From positions 1 through 21,612 of the forward strand of contig RPOS01000044.1 of NCBI GenBank assembly GCA_003820635.1: a stretch of DNA of 21,612 bases, written 5' to 3'. The notes beneath the pieces are model-generated. The model worked only from the letters and a program-made list of their open reading frames with translations. It ran no database searches and was not told the DNA's origin. This document shows positions 15,395 through 21,612 of this stretch, piece by piece (the first letter of the stretch is position 1; every line of letters starts with the position of its first letter). The translations under genes were made by a program, and so were the position numbers. This stretch comes from Verrucomicrobiaceae bacterium (lineage in GTDB: Bacteria > Verrucomicrobiota > Verrucomicrobiae > Verrucomicrobiales > Akkermansiaceae).

Positions 15395-17338
15395 TTACCA
15401 ATCTTTCTCCGGCGGGTTGAACTCGCGCCGCCCGGGTGTGAGCGGACCTTTTTCGAGATCCGCGTTTTCCTTGAGAATCCGGCGGGCACGTTCTTCCGGA
15501 GATTCGCCGGGGTCGAGTGGCTCCTCTTCGGATTCCTTTTCATCCTTCTTCTTGCCGGACTTGTCATCCGGTTTTTCGGATTCGTCGCCACTGCCGTCAT
15601 CCGGTGATTCCTGCGGATCTTCGCCCTGCTCGCCATTCGCCTTGGGCTCCTGCGGCCCCGGTTCTTCCTGGTCCGGCTCGCCATCCTCATTCGGCTCGCC
15701 CTCGCCCTGGCGGGGCTGGGGCTCGCCCTGCTCCGGTTGCGGCATGGATTGCTCGGTCTGCTGGCGGTCTTCTTCCAACAACTCCTGCAGGCGTTTGAGA
15801 TAAGTCATCACCACATTGCGGTTGTTCACTGCGGGCGGATTCGCCGGGACAGCAGCCAGCGCGGAGTCGAAGTGGCGGACGGCATCCGCCCAGTTGGTGA
15901 TGAGGGTTTCCATGCGGAAATCCTCACCGCCGCGCATGGCTTCGAGTTTCTTGCGGACCAGTGCGTCGAAATCCGCGAGTTCGGGAGCGGATTCCGGATC
16001 ATCCGGATACGGGCTGCCGGCCAGGCTTTGCCAGCCGAGTTGGAAGAGGGACTTGCCCATCCCGGAGTGGCCGCTTCCCAAGACCTGCGGATCTTCAGAC
16101 AACAGCGCGCCGCTGTAGGCTTCGCGTGCGCTGCGGAAATCCGCGGCTCCGTATGCTGCGGTTGCTTCACCCAGGCGGAAGCGCGCCCGGTGTTCATCCA
16201 GACGCGTGCTTTCCGCCAGTTTCTGATAGGTGGTTCTCGCCTCAGGAAAGTTCCCGTCGAGCAGCGCCTGCCTGGCGGCTGAAACCTCATCTCCACGGGT
16301 GGCGGAAGGTGTTAGAAAAACGCAGGCCATCACCACCGCCGGGTGGATTCCGCGCCAGCGGGTGGCGGTAAGAATGGAGGCCAGCAGAAAGGCCATCGCC
16401 GGGAAAACCAGCCACTGATAGAACTCGATGGAGATGGCGCGCTCGCGGCCCTCGATCTCGAAGGCGTCGAGATCCTTGACCACGTCACGGACGATGGTCG
16501 CGATGTCCGCACCGCTCGAGGCGAGGGCGTAGCGGCCCTTCGTTCCGGTCGCAAGCTCGCGCAAAACCTCGGGTTGCAAGCGGCTGATGACGGGTTTGCC
16601 ACTGCGGTCCACCATGCGCCCGCCGGGGAAATCCGTGCTCGGCACATAGTCGCCGTCCTCAGTGCCCACACCGATGGCGAGGATGTAAACGCCGGACTCG
16701 CGGGCTTGGTCGATGAGGTCATCCAGATTGCCATCGTGTTTCTCGCCATCGCTCAGAATGACGAGCGCGTTGTTTTTCTGGCCGGTTTTCTTGAGTGTCT
16801 CGATGGCAAGGCGCACTGCCGCGCCGACGTTGGAACCGCCCTGCGTGGCCCAGTTTTCATCGATCTGCTCGACGGTCTCGCGCACCGCCTGGTGATCGAC
16901 TGTTAGAGGCGCATAGACATAGGCGCTGCCCGCGAAGCCGATGAGGCCGACGCGTTCGTCGGGCATCGCCTCCATGAGCTCATAAACCGTCATTTTGGCA
17001 CGGGTGAGGCGGTCCGGCTTGATGTCCGCCACGCGCATGCTGCGGGAGAGGTCCAGCGCGATGAGCAGATTGCGACCGAGCGATTTCTCGGTGCGGGTGC
17101 CGGCATCGCCCTGCGGCCGGGCGAGTCCGACGATGAGTGCGGCGCAGGCCGCGAGCAGGAAGAACAGCGCGAACCAGCGGGGCAGGGGACTGCCGCGTTT
17201 CAGCAGTGCGCCACGCAGCCGCGGCGCGACGAAGGCCGCCCATTGTCTGCGCCGCAGCCGCGCCACGGCCACCGCCGCCGCTCCCAGCAGCGGGAGCAGC
17301 ACCAGCAGGATCAGCCAGGCGGGTTGGGCGAATTTCAC
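15395..17338 (-). CDS. BatB-BatC fusion: membrane VWA protein with TPR and acidic tail
   Basis: A 647-residue protein. Two N-terminal membrane segments (about 7-28 and 55-73) precede a von Willebrand A domain with the metal-site motif DLSRS at 96-100 and VILSDGEKHDG (193-203). A membrane segment at about 306-326 closes the BatB part. Residues 331-349 (IHPAVVMACVFLTPSATRG) look like a signal peptide kept at the joint to the BatC part, which has TPR-type helices (about 353-415 and 480-524) and a long Glu/Gln/Pro/Asp-rich low-complexity tail (about 524-612). The GTG at 17338 is chosen as start: it sits five bases after the batA stop and yields MKFAQPAWLI, parallel to the FAQPGWLLLL of batA. VWA proteins of this type are thought to assemble with MoxR ATPases. 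Confidence 0.88.
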   Translation of the reverse strand: MKFAQPAWLILLVLLPLLGAAAVAVARLRRRQWAAFVAPRLRGALLKRGSPLPRWFALFFLLAACAALIVGLARPQGDAGTRTEKSLGRNLLIALDLSRSMRVADIKPDRLTRAKMTVYELMEAMPDERVGLIGFAGSAYVYAPLTVDHQAVRETVEQIDENWATQGGSNVGAAVRLAIETLKKTGQKNNALVILSDGEKHDGNLDDLIDQARESGVYILAIGVGTEDGDYVPSTDFPGGRMVDRSGKPVISRLQPEVLRELATGTKGRYALASSGADIATIVRDVVKDLDAFEIEGRERAISIEFYQWLVFPAMAFLLASILTATRWRGIHPAVVMACVFLTPSATRGDEVSAARQALLDGNFPEARTTYQKLAESTRLDEHRARFRLGEATAAYGAADFRSAREAYSGALLSEDPQVLGSGHSGMGKSLFQLGWQSLAGSPYPDDPESAPELADFDALVRKKLEAMRGGEDFRMETLITNWADAVRHFDSALAAVPANPPAVNNRNVVMTYLKRLQELLEEDRQQTEQSMPQPEQGEPQPRQGEGEPNEDGEPDQEEPGPQEPKANGEQGEDPQESPDDGSGDESEKPDDKSGKKKDEKESEEEPLDPGESPEERARRILKENADLEKGPLTPGRREFNPPEKDW

Positions 17339-17343
17339 CGGAA

Positions 17344-18360
17344 TCAGGGCGATGGGGGTGGGTTGATGGCAAGCACGACGGCGGAACCGAGCGCCGCAAG
17401 CAGCGTCAGGCCCAGAAACCACGGAAACAACTCGTTGTCCTCGATGAGTGTGTGGCTTTTCACCTCGGTTTTCTCAAGTTGGTCGATGGTGGTGAAGGTT
17501 TCCCGCAGGGCATTGAGGTTTTGTGCCCAGTAGTGCTCGGCTCCTGTGAGAGAGGCGATTTTGCGCAAGGTGGGGATGTCGAATTCCTGATAGGGAAAGC
17601 GCATGATGTTGCGGTCCACGCGGCCTTCCTTGGTGCCGATGGCGATGGTATAGATCTTGATGCCGAGCGTGGCGGCGTGCTCGGCGGCCTCGATGGGTGA
17701 GATTTTCCCGGAGTTGCTGGCACCGTCGGTGATGAGCAGGATGATCTTGCTCTTGGCGTCCCGCGCATCGAGGCGCGAGGAGGCGGCGGCCAGCGCGGAG
17801 CCGATGGCGGTGCCCTGTTCCTTGATGGTGCCGCTGTCGAACTGGTCGTTGAGCCGCAGTTCGTTGAGAGCGTTGCGCAGCCACTTGTGGTCGAGCGTGA
17901 TCGGGCTGGCGTCGCGCGGACGCCCGGCGAAGGCGACCAACCCGATGCGGTCGTCCGGCCGGCGGCTGATGAAGTCATCGACCACCGCCTTGGCCACATC
18001 GATGCGTTTGACGCGCTCGCCGTTGTCGATGAAGTCATCGATGTCCATGGAGAGCGAGACGTCGAAGGCGATCATGATATCAATACCGCTGGCGCTGCGG
18101 CTTTGAAGCTGATTGCGCCAGACCGGGCGGGCCATGGTGAGGATGGCTCCTAACAGGGCGATGAAAGCCAGTGGCAGGCCGATGCCACCGGCGGTGCGGC
18201 GCACGCGCTGGCCGAGGCTGACGAGCACCGAGAGATTGGGAAACATCACCGCCGCATCAGGGCCGCGACCGCGGCGCAGGAACAGCAGCAGAAAGGCAGG
18301 CAGCAGCAGGAGCAGCCATCCGGGCTGGGCGAAGCGGAAATGTTCGAGAAAGGCACTCAT
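17344..18360 (-). CDS. BatA: membrane-anchored VWA-domain protein
   Basis: A 338-residue protein with membrane segments at about 13-29 and 60-77, a VWA domain and a C-terminal membrane segment at about 313-334. The MIDAS motif DVSLS is at 100-104, with the conserved LLITDGASNSG strand later in the domain, so divalent metal binding is likely preserved. It resembles the downstream BatB part in order of domains and N-terminal sequence, indicating ancient duplication. Its ATG overlaps the stop of the upstream DUF4381-like gene (ATGA, 18357-18360), and its own stop is five bases before the batB-batC start, so the genes are tightly coupled. In Bacteroides and Leptospira relatives Bat genes are linked to aerotolerance or stress; that role is not shown here. 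Confidence 0.92.
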   Translation of the reverse strand: MSAFLEHFRFAQPGWLLLLLPAFLLLFLRRGRGPDAAVMFPNLSVLVSLGQRVRRTAGGIGLPLAFIALLGAILTMARPVWRNQLQSRSASGIDIMIAFDVSLSMDIDDFIDNGERVKRIDVAKAVVDDFISRRPDDRIGLVAFAGRPRDASPITLDHKWLRNALNELRLNDQFDSGTIKEQGTAIGSALAAASSRLDARDAKSKIILLITDGASNSGKISPIEAAEHAATLGIKIYTIAIGTKEGRVDRNIMRFPYQEFDIPTLRKIASLTGAEHYWAQNLNALRETFTTIDQLEKTEVKSHTLIEDNELFPWFLGLTLLAALGSAVVLAINPPPSP

Positions 18361-18869
18361 TTTTTCACGAACCCATGGTGGAGGTTTTCTAACATCGTTC
18401 GTGATTCCGCGATGACATCCGCCGCCGGCGTATCCGGGATTTGCGGTCCGTATTTCAACGCGGCGAGCCGGGAAAATCCGCTGGCTGCGGCAGCGCGGGC
18501 GTTTTCCGTGAGCGATTGCAGCGAGTCCTGCCGGGCGATGAATTCCTCGTGGGTTTCAAACAAGGCGGGATCCGCGGCGGCGGCTGCCAGATACTTGCGC
18601 AGCACCAGCGAGCATTGCACGGCGGCTCCGCGCACATCATCGCCGCCGTTTTCAGCAAGCGCGGCGAGCGCCTCGCGGAATGCGGCCTCGCGGAGTTTTC
18701 CAACATCCGCCGCCGCAGGCTTGCGTTTTCTGAAAACCAGCACTGCGGCGATGATTATAACGGCGATGATGGCGGCGGCCAGCCACCACGGCCACATGCC
18801 GTGTTCCGGAAGGAGCGCCTCGGGCGTGGCTTCTTCCTGCAATGCAAGGCTGGTGGTTTCCCCGTTCAT
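18357..18869 (-). CDS. DUF4381-like single-pass membrane protein of the Bat operon
   Basis: A 170-residue protein with a short polar N-terminus, one strong membrane segment at about residues 25-46 (WPWWLAAAIIAVIIIAAVLV) followed by RKRK, and a helical domain rich in Ala/Leu/Glu. Position between DUF58 and batA, length and topology match the DUF4381 proteins of other Bat operons; the sequence match itself is weak, so the family name is an inference. The basic RKRK after the membrane segment suggests that the C-terminal domain is cytoplasmic. Start choice: the ATG at 18869 lies eight bases after the DUF58 stop; a TTG at 18881 that overlaps that stop (TTGA) would add four residues and is a real alternative. 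Its stop overlaps the batA ATG. Confidence 0.8.
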   Translation of the reverse strand: MNGETTSLALQEEATPEALLPEHGMWPWWLAAAIIAVIIIAAVLVFRKRKPAAADVGKLREAAFREALAALAENGGDDVRGAAVQCSLVLRKYLAAAAADPALFETHEEFIARQDSLQSLTENARAAAASGFSRLAALKYGPQIPDTPAADVIAESRTMLENLHHGFVKK

Positions 18870-18877
18870 GGTGCGGC

Positions 18878-19771
18878 TCAACGGATGCGTTTGCGGCTAC
18901 GGCGCTTGAGCAGGCGGTGCAGCTCGGCGAGCGTGTCGCCGTGGGTGGCGAGCTCTGCGGAATCGATGCCGTGCTTGCGCAAAACGGATGCGGCACCATC
19001 GTGCTGGCGGCGCATGAGTTTCTGATAGGCCATGCGCAGGTTCGGGTTGTCGGTGTTGACTTGGGTTTCGAAGCCGGTTTCGGGATCGATCATGACCACC
19101 TTGCCGGCCTTGGGCAGGTCTGATTCCAAGGGATCGGTCACACGCAGGGCCACGGTTTCGTGCTTGCGGGCAAGCTTGCCGAGTGGCTTGTCGAGAGGGT
19201 CGGAATGAAAGTCTGAAATGAGGAACACCAGTGACTTGCGGCGCAGTGTGCGGACGAGGAAATCACAGACCGCTTCGATGGAAGTGCCGGGATTGGATGG
19301 CTTGGCGACGAGGATCTCGCGGATCATGCGCAGCAGGTGGCGGCTGCCTTTTTCCGGCGGGATGAACAACATGGGCTCGGCGGCGAAGAGCAGCAGGCCC
19401 ACCTTGTCGCCGTTGTTCAGCGCGCTGAAGCCGAGCACGGCGGCGGTTTCCGCAGCCACCTCGCGCTTGCTGAGTGACACGCTGCCATAGTCCGCGGAGC
19501 CGGAGACATCCACCGCGAGGATGACACATAACTCGCGCTCCTCCCGGAATTTCCTGATAAAGGGCGTGTTCATCCGCGCCGTCACGTTCCAGTCGATGAA
19601 GCGCACCTCGTCGCCGTGCTGGTATTCGCGGAAGTCGTCGAAATCCAGCCCCTGGCCGCGGAATGACGAAAGATACTCGCCGGAAAACGACTCACGCACC
19701 AGCCGCCGGGCCTTGAGCTCCAGCTTGCGCACGCGCGCCATCATTTCCTCGATCTGTTCGTCGGTAAGCAT
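18878..19771 (-). CDS. DUF58 domain protein of the MoxR/Bat operon
   Basis: A 297-residue soluble protein. The DUF58 signature is clear: SGEYLSSFRGQGLDFDDFRE from residue 30 followed by YQHGDEVRFIDWNVTAR, ending near residue 66, and then a VWA-like fold with the metal-site motif DVSGS at 88-92. Partners in other bacteria are MoxR ATPases, and the two genes are neighbours here as well. The C-terminus is strongly basic (KRRSRKRIR). The ATG at 19771 has no Shine-Dalgarno. It follows moxR with a 100-base gap that contains a short repeat, and precedes the DUF4381-like gene by eight bases. Confidence 0.94.
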   Translation of the reverse strand: MLTDEQIEEMMARVRKLELKARRLVRESFSGEYLSSFRGQGLDFDDFREYQHGDEVRFIDWNVTARMNTPFIRKFREERELCVILAVDVSGSADYGSVSLSKREVAAETAAVLGFSALNNGDKVGLLLFAAEPMLFIPPEKGSRHLLRMIREILVAKPSNPGTSIEAVCDFLVRTLRRKSLVFLISDFHSDPLDKPLGKLARKHETVALRVTDPLESDLPKAGKVVMIDPETGFETQVNTDNPNLRMAYQKLMRRQHDGAASVLRKHGIDSAELATHGDTLAELHRLLKRRSRKRIR

Positions 19772-19784
19772 GAAGTGTATTATT

Positions 19785-19814
19785 GAACCGCCAAGACGCC
19801 AAGAGCGCCAAGGA
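19785..19814. repeat. Short CGCCAAG tandem repeat between moxR and DUF58 genes
   Basis: Three CGCCAAG units lie at 19789-19795, 19797-19803 and 19806-19812, spaced by 8 and 9 bases, within GAACCGCCAAGACGCC and the following bases. Similar CGCCAAGACGCCAAG strings occur as dispersed intergenic repeats in many GC-rich genomes, from general knowledge. The rest of the 19772-19871 spacer is T-rich on the plus strand (CTTTTCTTGTGTCTTGTGTC) and shows no hairpin or promoter I can support. Confidence 0.7.
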
Positions 19815-19871
19815 GATGATAATGGGATTGAAATTCTTTTCTTGTGTCTTGTGTCTCGCAGTCTTGCTTCT

Positions 19872-20852
19872 TCAGGGCACGGGCACCTTGGACATGATGC
19901 GCTCGATGATGGAGTCGGTGGTCATTTCCTCGGCCTCGGCCTCGTAGGTGAGGAGAATCCGGTGGCGCAGGACATCGAGTGCCATGTCCTTGACGTCCTG
20001 CGGCGTGACAAAGGCGCGGCCGTGCATGAAGGCCAGCGCACGGGCTGTTAGAGCGAGGTTGATCGTGCCGCGCGGCGAGGCCCCGGCGCGCACCAGGTTT
20101 TTGAGCGGCGCATCGACCAGGCCGGGGTAGCGCGTGGTGTGGATGATCTGCACGATGTATTTGCGGATCGCGGGATCAATGTAGATGGAGTTGACGAGTT
20201 CGCGTGAGTTGCCGACCTGCGCCGGAGTGGCGACGGTTTTTGTTTTGTAGGGCGGAGTGGAGGTGGCCATGCGGTCAAGGATGGTGAGTTCCTCGTCCTT
20301 GCCCGGGTAGCCGACGTTGACCTTGAGCAGGAAGCGATCGAGCTGCGCCTCGGGCAGTTGATAGGTGCCTTCCTGGTCGATGGGATTCTGGGTGGCGAGC
20401 ACGAGGAAGGGCTCGGGCAGCGGATAGGAATGATCGCCGAGCGTGACTTGCCGCTCCTGCATCGCCTCCAGCAGGGCGGACTGCACTTTGGCCGGCGCGC
20501 GGTTGATTTCATCGGCGAGGATGAGGTTGTTGAAAATGGGTCCGAGCTTGGGCTCGAACTTCATCGTCTGCGGGTGATAGACCATGGTGCCCACCAGATC
20601 CGCGGGCAGCAGGTCCGGCGTGAACTGGAAACGGGCGAACGAGGCGTCCAGCGAACCGGAGAGCGCCTTCACTGCGAGCGTTTTGGCCAGGCCCGGCACG
20701 CCTTCCAGCAGGATGTGCCCGTTGCACAGCAGGCCGATGAGCAGGCGGTCCACGAGCCGTTGCTGGCCGACGAGGACCTGTGCCATTTCATCCTTCACGG
20801 CTTGAATCCAGCCGCTGGATTCGGCGATGCGTTGTTCTATGTTTTCGATCAT
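19872..20852 (-). CDS. MoxR-family AAA+ ATPase
   Basis: A 326-residue AAA+ protein. Walker A is GVPGLAKT at 51-58, Walker B ILADEINR at 111-118, and the sensor/insert block LATQNPIDQEGTYQLPEAQL follows, ending in DRF. The C-terminal lid has the usual RAGASPRGTINLALTARALA. MoxR ATPases act as chaperone-like motors with VWA/DUF58 partners encoded alongside, as here. Start: the ATG at 20852 (MIENIEQRIAES) gives the standard N-terminus; 15 more codons upstream are open but cross a palindrome and lack similarity. No Shine-Dalgarno is present. It is the first gene of the Bat operon and is preceded by 93 bases after tetR on the same strand. Confidence 0.96.
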   Translation of the reverse strand: MIENIEQRIAESSGWIQAVKDEMAQVLVGQQRLVDRLLIGLLCNGHILLEGVPGLAKTLAVKALSGSLDASFARFQFTPDLLPADLVGTMVYHPQTMKFEPKLGPIFNNLILADEINRAPAKVQSALLEAMQERQVTLGDHSYPLPEPFLVLATQNPIDQEGTYQLPEAQLDRFLLKVNVGYPGKDEELTILDRMATSTPPYKTKTVATPAQVGNSRELVNSIYIDPAIRKYIVQIIHTTRYPGLVDAPLKNLVRAGASPRGTINLALTARALAFMHGRAFVTPQDVKDMALDVLRHRILLTYEAEAEEMTTDSIIERIMSKVPVP

Positions 20853-20879
20853 GGTCGGTTTGGTGGCTGAATCTGGCAC

Positions 20880-20925
20880 GTTGCGCCCGGTGCGCAACCC
20901 GTTAAGCGCCGCCGTGTGGGCGCTT
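20880..20925. promoter_or_regulatory. Two perfect palindromes upstream of moxR
   Basis: GTTGCGC-CCGGT-GCGCAAC (20880-20898) and AAGCGCC with GGCGCTT around an eight-base loop (20904-20925) stand five bases apart in the tetR-moxR gap. Each has a perfect 7-bp stem. Neither is followed by a T-run on either strand, so they are poor intrinsic terminators. On the minus strand TTGCGC (20897-20892) with GATTCA 18 bases on (20873-20868) could be a weak moxR promoter, so the first palindrome would cover its -35 box. They may be operators or RNA hairpins. Confidence 0.5.
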
Positions 20926-20945
20926 CATCCGGCGATTTTTGCGGC

Positions 20946-21545
20946 TCACTGCGCGCGCAGGGTTTCCAAGTATCCTTCCAGCGCGCTGGCACAGGTGCGG
21001 CGGATGCCTTCCTCCGGATGAGTGCGGGTGGTCACGGTGAACCCGGCGAATGCGGAAACCACGAAGGCCGCCTCCGCCGCCGGTTGGATGGAGCGGTGGA
21101 TCCAGCCTTCCGTCTTGCCGCGCTCCAGCAGGGCGGCGAGCGATTCGCGCCACCGTGCGAAAATTTTCTCCAGCGCCTCACCCAGAACCGCGTCTGAAGC
21201 GGCGGTTTCGCTCGTCAAGGAAACCAGAGCGCTCGTCGCATCGTCCGGCGCAAGCTCCATGCAGCGCGCGCGGGAAAATGCCCGCAGCGCGTCCAACGAG
21301 CGGACTTCCTCCAGCGGCACCATCCAGCGTTCTTCGAGTGCCGGCGCGAGCAGATCCTCAATCCAAGCCACGGCCATCGCCCGCTTGTCGCTGAAATGGT
21401 GGAACAGCGCGCCCTTGGTCAGTTCCGCCCGCGAAACGATCGCTCCCAGCCCGGTGCCTGCGTAGCCGTGCCGCGAAAATTCCGCTCCCGCCGCTTCCAA
21501 GATCGTCCGCCGCGTCAGTTGCGGCTGCTTTTTGCGCTGTCTCAT
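20946..21545 (-). CDS. TetR-family transcriptional regulator
   Basis: A 199-residue protein with the N-terminal TetR helix-turn-helix: TRRTILEAAGAEFSRHGYAG (about 11-30), then the recognition region AIVSRAELTKGALFHHFSDK (about 35-54). The C-terminal ligand domain (about 60-195) has no recognisable ligand signature; it resembles the AcrR/NemR-like regulators with a TetR_C domain containing a conserved FxGF-type helix end (FAGFTV). It likely represses its own gene through the palindrome just upstream. It lies on the same strand as moxR, 93 bases ahead, so it may be read into the Bat operon or merely flank it. The ligand and other targets are unknown. Confidence 0.93.
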   Translation of the reverse strand: MRQRKKQPQLTRRTILEAAGAEFSRHGYAGTGLGAIVSRAELTKGALFHHFSDKRAMAVAWIEDLLAPALEERWMVPLEEVRSLDALRAFSRARCMELAPDDATSALVSLTSETAASDAVLGEALEKIFARWRESLAALLERGKTEGWIHRSIQPAAEAAFVVSAFAGFTVTTRTHPEEGIRRTCASALEGYLETLRAQ

Positions 21546-21551
21546 GCCGTT

Positions 21552-21580
21552 TGAATACCGACCTAATGGTATGCCGGCAA
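21552..21580 (-). promoter_or_regulatory. tetR promoter with embedded operator-like palindrome
   Basis: On the minus strand TTGCCG (21580-21575) and TATTCA (21557-21552) are 17 bases apart. Between and over them lies ATACC-GACCTAAT-GGTAT (plus strand 21555-21572), with a second nested ACC-TAAT-GGT. A palindrome over the spacer and -10 is typical for TetR autoregulation. The predicted transcription start falls at the ATG itself (21545), which would make the mRNA leaderless. The last 30 bases of the window show no other signal. Confidence 0.55.
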
Positions 21581-21612
21581 GCGGGAAAAGCGGTTGGCGC
21601 GATCAATCCCGG

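Noticed and set aside
15391..15690. 100-codon N-terminal extension of batD-batE
   Set aside because: The extension is Arg/Lys-rich, antisense-like, overlaps the end of batB-batC, and would hide the signal peptide that begins at 15390.
19785..19814. CRISPR-type array
   Set aside because: Units are only seven bases long with 1-2 base gaps; there are no spacers or cas genes.
20880..20925. Intrinsic terminator for tetR
   Set aside because: The two hairpins have no T-run after them on the minus strand, so they are reported as palindromes of unknown role.

Overview
The window is compact, GC-rich chromosomal DNA (by eye well above 60% GC). It carries housekeeping metabolism followed by a large MoxR/Bat-type envelope operon. 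The gene styles (fused Bat proteins, tiny lipoproteins, a GH106-like glycosidase remnant, almost no Shine-Dalgarno sequences) suggest a Verrucomicrobiota bacterium, perhaps a Luteolibacter/Haloferula-like member of Verrucomicrobiales. That placement is inference from gene content; no rRNA or marker tree is available here.

Layout. 1-207: 3' end of glyA. 209-288: small repeat/hairpin region. 297-1826: zwf, convergent with a DEAD-box RNA helicase (1856-3553, minus). 3709-6265: three overlapping plus-strand genes (unknown secreted protein, 3-hydroxyisobutyrate-dehydrogenase-like reductase, YgfZ-like folate-binding protein). 6281-6427: a 48-residue lipoprotein on the minus strand. 6568-8642: the glycolytic pair pgk-tpiA. 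8625-9322: a decayed glycoside hydrolase on the minus strand. 9456-9567: tRNA-Glu with its terminator, followed almost at once by panB (9593-10360). 10378-12888 (minus): lipoprotein, D-Ala-D-Ala carboxypeptidase and bioF, read in that order. 12958-20852 (minus): the Bat operon, read moxR, DUF58, DUF4381-like, batA, batB-batC fusion, batD-batE fusion. 20946-21545 (minus): a TetR-family regulator with a promoter/operator-like palindrome in front of it.

How the genes work together. zwf, pgk and tpiA serve central carbon flow; panB and bioF serve pantothenate and biotin synthesis. The Bat genes encode a MoxR AAA+ ATPase, a DUF58 protein, two membrane VWA proteins, TPR segments and a BatD protein. 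The family is usually interpreted as an envelope or metal-dependent assembly/stress system, but its biochemical role is not settled. The adjacent peptidoglycan carboxypeptidase and lipoproteins fit an envelope theme.

No wholly new system is evident. The observations most worth a second look are: a strong excess of the hexamer TGTTAG/CTAACA, which accounts for most TTA/CTA leucine codons; the two Bat fusions with signal-peptide-like segments kept at the joints; the GH106-like pseudogene; and near-absence of Shine-Dalgarno sequences, with some promoter-like boxes placed so that transcripts would be leaderless.
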